NCBI RefSeq assembly: GCF_020740795.1
Contig: NC_067282.1
Span: 171,026,274-171,090,273, forward strand
Length of the DNA stretch: 64,000 nt
From: Apus apus
Taxonomy: Eukaryota; Chordata; Aves; Apodiformes; Apodidae
Reading direction: 5' to 3'
The notes under the pieces are model-generated. The model searched no databases. It saw only the letters and a program-made list of their open reading frames with translations, and was not told where the DNA came from. Below, in pieces: positions 55,588 through 64,000 of this stretch (position 1 is its first letter; every line of letters begins with the position of its first letter). The translations under genes and the position numbers were made by a program.

Positions 55588-58500
55588 CGTGTATTTGGGT
55601 CAGGTTAGATGGGCAGGTGCTATTGCACAGTAATGCTCACCCATATTCAGTGTCAGAGTGTCATTTCTTAAAAAGTATAATGTTTAAGTATAGGTTTCCT
55701 GTATCAAGCTCAAAGCTGTTAATGACAATAGCAAACTAGCCCAGAATAGCGTAGGAAGGCATGAGTCAAAACTGTAGGATCTGACTAGCAAGTGTCTTGT
55801 GCAGAATTAAAATCCACATGCTAAATATTCTCCTTCAACAAGACCACTTCAAATGAGACCAGTGAATTTTGTAGGACAGCTTTGGTAGCTTGCAAACAAG
55901 AACGTAAGGTCACAACCTCCTGCTAGTTTGAAAGGCTGGAATGGGTTACTACATACTACTGAAAAAACTCCTAGGAGTTTAATATAGGCTTCCTAGTGAG
56001 TTAAACAAGAGTATTGAGACTAACAAGTATTCAGAAAAGTGTGCCTGTGTTTTGAGCTAACTTCTAAGTCTGTTTTAATACATGAACAGAAGTAATACTA
56101 AAAAAAATACCTAAAAAAACCCCAAAAACCTGCCAGGGCACCACAATAGAGTTGATCTGTCTCTAAGCTCCAAACGTCTTGAATTGTGTAACATCTTATG
56201 TTTATTAGATTTTTTGAAGGTAAGTCACTTTGAGAGCAAACTAGCAAAAAATAAGTAAATGATTGCTCACTAGAAGTTAGGTTAGGAGGGCTGTTTTAGG
56301 CAGTTTAAGTGCTTCTTAGAGTGTTGCTTTTTGGATGAGACATAACTACTGAGAACCTGCAGTAAGTGGCCTTCACACCAAAGGACTGTGTGTCAGATGT
56401 CTGGCTGCAGTACCTTATCACTTGGTTTCCCGTTGGAAGGGTGATGTGTTGTCTTTTCAACCTTCTGATTAGGCTTATCTGAATTGTAGCTATCACTTGC
56501 ACCCAAACCTCTTTCTAAATCTTTAAAGATACCAAAGCTATGCTTGCTAACCCAAGTTAGCATATAACTTCTGTATAGCTTCATTGGCAAAACATTCTAG
56601 AAACACTGAGTTGTGTGTCTCTTGCAAGGCAAGTTCATGTTGCTCATGGGCAAGTAAACAGTGTTATCTGGCAAGATAATTGGTCCCTTGTCAAACAAAC
56701 TCTGGCACAACTATTTAGTTTTCAGTTAGTTATTTCAGATCTTTTACCCAAACAGAGAGCATGATGATGTCAACTTCTGTCACATAAAACCTTCTAAGTA
56801 ATCATTAAGTAGGCAACAACATATGGCTGGTTCAAAACTGTGAAGGTGCCCCAGGGCACAGATGCACGAACTGGATCCAAGCAGTGCTACAGTAAGATCA
56901 GTGGAACCTTCTCAGCTTTTCATTCTGAAGCACTGAAGTTGTCCTTCATGTAGCTTAGAGTTGCAAACTCCTGTGGCAGGCTACAGGTTAGATTTTACAG
57001 GGCTTTTGTATCAAATCTCATCTAACCCATGGTTTCAAGTCTCTGGAGTGACCAAATATTTGGAGGAAAAAAAAAATCACTTGAGAGGTAACTTTTCAGC
57101 TGCAGCATCTGTATAAATGCAGAGGGTTTTGGATATTCAGACTACTTACGTGCTTTCAGATACTCAGGACTTATTTTTTTCCTCCACTAAAACTGTAGCT
57201 TTATCCTGTTTTATTTTGTTGGGTTTTTTTGTTTGTTTCTCAAGCCTTAGTATTGCCTGTCAACATCCTCCAGGCTCTGCTTTGTCTTTAAAAACAAAAC
57301 CAAAGTTGTTTTCAAGCTCTCAAGCATTTTTGTGCACATGAGCTAAACCTGAAGTTCATTTATGTAGTGTTTTGCTCAGATAATGTTAGAAACTTAGATT
57401 TGTTCTTTGTACAAACTTTATTTTGGTAGCTGTGTGGAGGCTAGTGTGAAATACATTGATTGCTGCACATTAAATCCTCAACAGTTCTATCGAATCCAGG
57501 TCGTATGTCAGGTTTTACTTCAGCTGTTTCTGTGCAAATAACATGTGTTATGTGGCTGCTTAATAGAAAAAAACAAACAACTATGTTATAGGTACAGATG
57601 GAACACTGTCTTTTCTTAAAGTGATCTAGAGCCATAACAAGGAAATTATCTTTTGAATTATTTACTTCTTGCCTCATAACAAATACGAAAGTTGACAGAA
57701 CTGATACAGATTGTTCAGTATGTGTGACCAGATGTTTTACTCCAATTAACACTTCTGTAAAGCATTTTGTAACTAGGCTCAATAACTTAGTTGCTGTCAG
57801 AGAACCACACTATGCCTGAAATCTGTCATAGGTAGTAGATGTTGTTTTAAATTGAAATTCAGAATTAAATTAGTCCTAAATTAATCAGAATAGGGGTTCA
57901 GGAAAATACCTGCTTCACTCGCGCTTTTGGTAAAGACTTAAGAACTGATCAGCAAAAGCATGTAGTTGAAAGAAGAAAAGGAGCCAACAGCTGCCTGCCT
58001 TCCACTGCTTTTAGAGGAGTTTGTTGTCACTTGTCTGGTGACATTTCCATGAAACAGTTAATTCTGAGAATTTTTACAGCCTTGAATGAACAGTGTTAAT
58101 TCTTATCCTTGATGATTAAAAAAAAACAGAATGAAGGAACTTTGATTCTTACCCAGAGCTAATTCCCAACTAAGTGATTTTAAAACTAAATAGTCTTCAT
58201 GGATATTTCATTTCATACACCATATAACTGTGGCTGTACATGTACCTTGGCCATTGAAGGCATTTGGGTTAAATGAAAGGGCCTTACAGTACAGAGTTGG
58301 CTTTAAGTAAAATGTGATTTTTATTTCTTATTTTAAAAGTATTATCAAAAACAGAGCTGTGAATTTTAATTATCTAATCTCATAAAGTAGATAACATACA
58401 GGGAGAAATACAATTAAAACTTTATTACATTATCCTAAACCAAAAACCACTCAGTATCATCACTTCAGCATAAATGAACATAGCTATTACATGCTTACCC

Positions 58501-58646
58501 AGCACTGGGCTGCTTCATTTTGAGGAATAAAACTGTAATAGGGACACATAATATGCAAACACACACCCAAAGCAGGTATGATACCCTTTCAGTTTAAGGT
58601 TGATTCTACAAGATAAATATATTTCATCATAATGAAACAACTGTCA

Positions 58647-58652
58647 TTTATT
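58647..58652 (-). terminator. Candidate APMAP-like polyadenylation signal
   Basis: AATAAA on the minus strand about 920 bases downstream of the APMAP-like stop. It is the nearest canonical minus-strand hexamer I found. No transcript evidence. Confidence 0.3.
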
Positions 58653-58684
58653 GTGATTCAATTATAATGAATTTGATTTGTATT

Positions 58685-58702
58685 TCTCTCTCTCTCTCTC
58701 TC
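58685..58702. repeat. TC microsatellite
   Basis: (TC)9-type run in the convergent 3' region. Confidence 0.9.
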
Positions 58703-59571
58703 TGTATGTGAGCATACTTTGCTGTAGCATGTTTTGAGTGTACTTAACTTCTGCTGTTCTGAACATTGGTTTAGAAAGTGCCCTTCCGGAGGACCCTGTT
58801 CACTGCTGCACTTTTGGGGAAAAGAAAAAAATAAACTGCCTATCAAAATTTGCATCTTTCTGTTACTGAACTTCTGTTAAACCTTTCCACAGGATCAAGC
58901 TGTATGGCTGGGTCACACTTCTGTTCTGCTTGTTTGCCCTGCTACCTAACAGTGCCCACTGTTGAACCTTTATATGGTCACAGGGAACCTTACATACAGC
59001 TTCTAGCAAGACAAGACATGGCTTCTTTGCACTAGGAAGAAGCACTGAGGGGAAAGAGTAAGTGTATATGCAAGGTGTACTTGGTCAAATTTCCCTGGAA
59101 GCTGATGTAGTTGAACAGATGGAAAACTTGAACAGAAAAGACAGTGGAGAAACTGCTGTTCATTATTAAAAGCAGTATGTTCTGCATCTGGGAAAGAGGA
59201 AGAATAAAATCCTACATAAGACTTTTTCCAACAGGGCAAGTGTGAGCAACAGTAAGATATGGGCTACTTACTCACATGAATCCTTGTTACAGAGTTGAAT
59301 TCCTTGGATTAGTCTGTGTAACTATTTAAAAATACATAACTCTTTTCTGAACAATAGACAAAGGTGATTCGGTACATTTAACCTACTTAAGTCTGAGGCT
59401 CTCACAAGCTTCTAAGACAAGTATTTCTGCATTCTGTTTTCATTTCTGCTTAACCACATAGCATCAGTTTCATTTCTTCTTCAGTGATGTAGCAATCTTC
59501 CATATTTACAGCTGCTTGAAACAATGCTGCTCTCTTTCTTTTGATCCTCCAGCTTAGAAAAACTCTAAAGT

Positions 59572-59769
59572 CTACTGTAGCACCACAAGAAAAAGCAGCT
59601 CTGTGTTACCTAGATATACCTTCCCATCATGCTCAAAGACATCACTGACAGCCCAAGTGATGCTGCCATCAGGGTCATGGAAGCTTGCCACACTATCTCC
59701 TTTGTCATTAATTTCTAAGAACAAGCCATGTTTGCAAAGAAAAATGCTGTAGAATGATAAAGGAGTCAC
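59572..59769 (-). CDS. APMAP-like last exon, with stop codon
   Basis: 198 bases encoding VTPLSFYSIFLCKHGLFLEI, then SVASFHDPDGSITWAVSDVF and EHDGKVYLGN, ending LFLVVLQ and TAG. The last propeller blade is intact and the tail is short, as in APMAP. Acceptor AGCAG|GTG. Confidence 0.88.
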   Translation of the reverse strand: MTPLSFYSIFLCKHGLFLEINDKGDSVASFHDPDGSITWAVSDVFEHDGKVYLGNTELLFLVVLQ

Positions 59770-62700
59770 CTGCTTCAGAAAAAGAAGTACACAGTGTTAA
59801 CACTTCAGTCAAGGGGCTGGGGAAGAAATTCCACAACTAGGAAGAAAGGACAATGCTAATTAATACACTGCTTTCCAGATGTTGCTCTAGTGGGATTCAG
59901 TCATCACAACCTTTTGATAATATCCACTGGGCTGTGTCTAAAGCTGGCAAGTGTCTAAAGCTCACTAATCTTAAGAGTGCAGGCAGTGCCTCCTTGCTGA
60001 AGAATGTGTGGAAGTTGTTTGAACTTCCTCCAGCCACCCATTTGCTAAAAACAGGAATAAGAGGGACTCGATGGAATGTCGCTGAATCACCCACTTCAGT
60101 GGTGCAAGCTCTAGGCAAAAGGCAGCATGGTTTCTAAAAAAAAGTAACATGACTCTTGCTTGGCAAAAATTACTTAGCAGAGTTTTATTCCTATAGCAAA
60201 GTCCTGATCTTTTCTGTAAAGGTGCCTTCACCTGCCTTGGCAGGATCAGGTTGCTATAAACACCAGGCTCAGAGATTGCAATTATGGAATACTTTTGTCA
60301 ATACTGATTTTTCTACTTTATAAATGGATTCTCCATATTACACAACAATAAAACTACTGGGTGTTAATATGTAAAAAAAAAACCCACAACAATCCTAATA
60401 TGTTCCAGAAAAATCAATGTTAGTATGTGTTGGTATGCTGGCTGGTAAAGATGAAGCAGTCTCTTGCATTTCCTCATGAAGAATAACAAGTTCTTTTATA
60501 CTTAAAAAATTAACATTTTTGTGACACCAATAGTTAATGCCACACAGTGTCAAAGTTACCTTTGCAATAAGTCTCTTCAGGGATGGGTATGGTCCTAAAG
60601 CATCCAGAAAAGGAGAAAATAAACTAGGAAAGCGAGTAGTAGATATTCCAGCTCTGCATAAGCCTGTATTTGATAATCTGATGTTGTCTGGATGCCCAGG
60701 CAGGTTGTCCACAAAACCTTCTTTTTTTCCTGCATTAGTTCCATCCAGCCAATAGCTGCAAAAGGGGAATTTTGTATATGAGTTAAGCATGGCTGCTGCA
60801 GAACACAGCAAGCTTAACAGCATGGAAGCTCCATCATTTTGATCATGCAAAGAATTTTTCAAAATACAAAAAAGGACTCTGCAGCAGTAAATGCAAAAAG
60901 AGACTAAAACTCGAGTAAGTGTGATTGATCAGAAACCTCATCTGTCTATGCATAACAATAAAGGGTGCCCCCTCCATTCTATTAAAAAAAAAAATCTATT
61001 AGTACAAAATATGCCTGTTAAATGAAAACTGTTAAATTTGGCTTAAAAAACTTCCATTAAATAAAAAAATGTTAGTGTTTTAAAACGAGGTGTTACACTA
61101 ATTCATCATCATCATCATCATGCAATGACACTTGTCCTCTCAGGTCTGTTGCAACTGTAACAATGGGGCAATCCAGATAATTGTAATTGAGTATGAGGGA
61201 ATTAGGGCTAAATATATCAGTAAATAGGTATAAAAAATATTTGGCAGGGGGAGGAGCAACTGTTACTCTCCACCTAGCATAAACTAAAACCTGTGTGTGA
61301 CTCCTGCAACAGAAGAAAAGTAATTTAGAGCAAGTTTCCAGCAGCAACCCTGTGAACTGCACATCTTCAGTTCACATTTTTAACAAAGCCCAAAAAAGAG
61401 AAGAGTGACAACACGAAAACCGTGGCTACAAATTGATTAAAAATGTGTAATATAAACTCCTATTTTATATCTAGGGGGATGATGATGTTCAGCATACTGT
61501 ATGATTCTGCATATGCTGGTTTCTGCTATTGGTATGTAATCTTCACAGGGAGAGAGTGCAATCCCATTTGCCATGTACAAGCCACTGAGCATCCTTCTTC
61601 CCATCCTTGTTACAGGGTCATAGGCCAAGAGGCGACCAAGATGGTTTGTTTCAATTACCTTAATCAATACAGCTAATGAAAAACTAGGCTATCAAAATAC
61701 CTGGTTTCAGTTAGAACCGAAAGGATTCAGAAGTTGAGTTAACATTAATTAGATAAAAGCAGACTTTACAGACTGGCAGATGGCATGTTCTTAAAAACAA
61801 CAAGCTCGCATGACTGAAGGAGCAAAGGATTCTGCTCATGGCATTTCCCAGGCTGATCACAGCATTCTTGCAAAAATGGAGGAATGTGGGGGGTATAAAG
61901 CCCAGAGTTCAAAATACCATTCCTGCTTTAGCAAATTACTGAGGCCTATGTGGTTTCTGTGAGCAGCTACAGCTTCTTCAAATCAAACTGGAGAGCACTC
62001 ATGGGTGTTTTGCTAAAGCAAGTAAACAGCTGACATTCTACTTCTGATATGAAAAAATCTGAGGAAGTTTCCTCTGGTAAAAAGCCACAGGGTAGCTTTG
62101 AATTCTATACACATAAGCCCTCTGAAGAGGAAACTGTCTTTATGCTTGTCAGTTGTACTGGCAACCCCCTGTCAAGTCTGAAATGCCAAGTGACAAAGAT
62201 GATGTTCCACCAAACAATAGTTCTGATAGTTTTAAAAAACAGCAAGCAACCCATAAGAGATTTCAACTGTTCTCTTTTTTTCCTTTAATAACTTGGATGT
62301 TGATTCCCACCCCTTAAGTATATTTTCCTTCATGTGATTCCTCTCCTTCCTTAATTTTATCCCCAGTTCTGGTAATAAAGACTTTACATAAGCTTTACAT
62401 CTGTGACCTCAATTAATTTCAGCTTTACAAACAGACAATGTGTTCTAAATAATGTTTTACACAAAGGCTATGACTACGAAGAAAAGAGACTTCAAGCACA
62501 CCAGCAATTTCCTACCTTGAATTTACTGTGGTATAAGAACATGCTTGTAGACATACCAGGGAGAAAGAACAGGCTCTAAAAATCCGGACTCTAGTGTATC
62601 ACATGACAACTTCTCTGGGTAGTCATACCCAGAGGTTATGGAGGGTTTGGGATTGCTTTTTTTTTCAGAAAAGCAGCTACAGAATAGCACAGCCCATCCT

Positions 62701-64000
62701 CTGCCTCGGGGCTCTAACATTCAAACCATGCTTGGCTAAAACACACAAGCACAAAAATCATGTCCCTTCTGCAGCCTGCTACATGGTGCTGCCAGCACAA
62801 AAACTAACAGTGAAGCTGCCTGAGCAAATGGCTACAAAGATTACCCCATCTCACCTCATATTTGTGATGTTGTCTTTCCCACTTGCTACTTGAATCCGTA
62901 AAATAAATCACATTTTTCTTTGATATTTCTAATCCATTCAGGAAAATGAAAGGCAGCCCATCCACACCTGGTTAATGAAAATGACAACTGATTAAAATAA
63001 GCACAAAACCACCAAGTGTTCAAAATTATTCAGATCCACACAAGCTAAAGATTTCAGACATTGCAATTCCAAATCTCAGAGTTAATTCTACCCCTATTTT
63101 GTCCTAAGATCCAAATTACTTTAATTTGCATGGAAATACGTTTAGGTGGCAGCTGAATGTAACACATATTAAACACCTCTAACAAATACAATTGCTTGTA
63201 TTTTCTTTTTATTTTTTAAACAATCTCAAAAACATAAAGCAAATGGGCTGTCAATCAGTCCTGATCCCCACACCCCACACTGATCTCAACTGATTAAAGT
63301 GCCTTGATATTCCAATTTATGCATAAGCATGAGGACCAAACCTAAGATCAATTTACTTCCCCACTAACTGTAGCATCACCTTTTTCACTTGATAGCAGGA
63401 GGGTTTTCTCTCCTGTCCTTGTATTGACTCTGTACAGGCCTAAATAGGAATCCACCACAATCAAGTTACCATCCTGACCCATTCGGACTCCATGGGGTCG
63501 GCCACATACTGGTTCATAGTCTGGAGTTCCTGACATACAAATAGGAGGATGTGTAAGACCAGGAAATTGATAAAATTAAGATCCTGAAATGCAAAGGCAA
63601 AAAAGCACTAAGCTATCATCTTTGAATAAACCAGATCCCTAAAAGCTTCCTTAAACTGTCTCTAACTTGCAGAGGAACTGAGAGTACAGCATTAGTCTAG
63701 TAATTTCTGTTCCGTATGACTTCAGAAAGAAATTGCTCCCAGCCTTCAAAGAAATTCAGTTCTGTTTTCCCAGACAACTATAAAGATGACTGAAGAACTA
63801 CTGATTACTAAATCAGTAAGCAAATGGATTAGCTGCTGTCTGGGTTATTTCACCAAGAAAAAGACTGCAGAAAACTGCTTTTAGGAAATATTTAACTAAC
63901 CACTTCCCTTCAGCTGAAGGGCCCAACTTCCATGAGTCACATGAAGAGTCCTATACGTAATCCTCAGGTAAAACTACAAAAACCAGATCTACCACATTTA
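59572..64000 (-). CDS. APMAP-like strictosidine-synthase-family protein (gene span, 5' part missing)
   Basis: Five coding exons (63529-63380, 62967-62855, 61658-61498, 60755-60560, 59769-59572) join in phase into the C-terminal ~270 residues. Family marks shared with adipocyte plasma membrane-associated protein: PVCGRPHGVR, IYFTDSSSKW, GRLLAYDPVTR, PCEDYIPIAET, PGHPDNIR, SFHDPDG and VFEHDGKVYLG. APMAP is a type II membrane protein with a six-bladed beta-propeller and reported arylesterase activity; whether this paralogue has it is unknown. The N-terminal anchor and first blades lie beyond the right edge. No stop or frameshift was found. Divergence from human APMAP across the visible part suggests a paralogue rather than the orthologue. 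Confidence 0.85.
59770..60559 (-). other. APMAP-like last intron
   Basis: 790-base GT-AG intron; nothing else recognised. Confidence 0.85.
60560..60755 (-). CDS. APMAP-like exon (fourth visible)
   Basis: 196 bases encoding YWLDGTNAGKKEGFVDNLPG, then HPDNIRLSNTGL and a hydrophobic FPSLFSPFLDALGPYPSLKR segment, ending LIAK. Acceptor TTTGCAG|C, donor AAAG|GTAACT. Confidence 0.88.
60756..61497 (-). other. APMAP-like intron
   Basis: 742-base intron carrying the TCA repeat; nothing else recognised. Confidence 0.85.
61103..61120. repeat. TCA trinucleotide repeat
   Basis: Six TCA units in APMAP-like intron sequence. Confidence 0.9.
61498..61658 (-). CDS. APMAP-like exon (third visible)
   Basis: 161 bases starting VIETNHLGRLLAYDPVTR and ending AETSICRII plus two bases. 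The acceptor GATTAAG|GTA is chosen over an upstream TTAG because only it keeps the frame from KYE and matches the family. Donor CA|GTATGC is non-consensus after +4. Confidence 0.85.
61659..62854 (-). other. APMAP-like intron
   Basis: About 1.2 kb; no other exon or transposon recognised. Confidence 0.85.
62855..62967 (-). CDS. APMAP-like exon (second visible)
   Basis: 113 bases. Encodes VDGLPFIFLNGLEIS and then VIYFTDSSSKWERQHHKYE; the FTDSSSKW block is nearly identical in APMAP. Acceptor AACCAG|GT, donor GAG|GTGAGA. It is too short to stand out as an open frame. Confidence 0.85.
62968..63379 (-). other. APMAP-like intron
   Basis: 412-base intron, donor GTGATG, acceptor TTAACCAG; nothing else recognised. 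Confidence 0.85.
63380..63529 (-). CDS. APMAP-like exon (first visible)
   Basis: 150 bases, entered in phase 1. Encodes TPDYEPVCGRPHGVRMGQDG, then NLIVVDSYLGLYRVN and KTLLLSSEK. Acceptor ATGTCAG|GA, donor AAAG|GTGATG, a weak but valid GT donor. Confidence 0.85.
63530..64000 (-). other. APMAP-like intron (partial)
   Basis: AT-rich sequence running off the right edge; no upstream exon recognised. Confidence 0.7.

Larger units (their letters stand above)
55254..59571. other. Convergent 3' region between GNS and the APMAP-like gene
   Basis: About 4.3 kb between the two stop codons, facing tail to tail. It must hold both 3' untranslated regions. Possible poly(A) signals are listed separately. 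The rest is AT-rich with a TC microsatellite near 58685 and no coding exon recognised on either strand. Confidence 0.8.

Noticed and set aside
61659..61672. Alternative splice acceptor TTAG at 61673-61674 giving a longer APMAP-like exon
   Set aside because: The extra bases put the exon out of phase with the preceding KYE exon; the AAG|GTA acceptor restores frame and family similarity.

Overview
The window is vertebrate nuclear DNA, most likely from a bird. Genes are split into short exons with GT-AG introns, promoters lie in CpG islands, and the recognisable transposons are CR1 LINEs, the typical avian (sauropsid) retroposon. GNS occupies only about 16 kb, which is compact. I see no bacterial, viral or mobile-system cargo. 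Nearly all of the sequence is intron or intergenic DNA around three real genes.

Left and centre (1-38087, minus strand): TBC1D30, a TBC-domain Rab GTPase-activating protein, read from right to left and running off the left edge. Six coding exons of the long isoform are visible. A second, internal first exon at 12447-12606 sits in its own CpG island and joins the same downstream exon in the same phase. A CR1 copy lies at about 4480-5338 in the intron between exons 4 and 5, and a CR1 3' fragment at about 29620-29830 in the large intron 2. The rest is AT-rich intron.

Centre (about 37.5-39.6 kb): a CpG island shared head-to-head by TBC1D30 and GNS, with 842 bases between the two start codons. 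It holds four GC boxes, a CACGTGAC lysosomal-type E-box and several GC-rich tandem repeats.

Right (38930-55253, plus strand): GNS, lysosomal N-acetylglucosamine-6-sulfatase, complete in 14 coding exons that join in frame to 534 residues. The signal peptide, the formylglycine cysteine of the sulfatase motif and the metal-binding aspartates are present.

Far right (59572 to beyond 64000, minus strand): the last five coding exons of an APMAP-like (strictosidine-synthase family) beta-propeller gene, convergent with GNS. They join in frame without disruption. As I recall the human map, GNS is followed directly by RASSF3, so this looks like an extra paralogue in this lineage.

Every exon boundary was assigned by reading splice sites and checking phase by hand, using remembered family similarity; no database search was possible. 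I found no convincing new biological system. The best leads are the APMAP-like paralogue, the dual-promoter structure of TBC1D30 and the regulatory and repeat content of the shared island.
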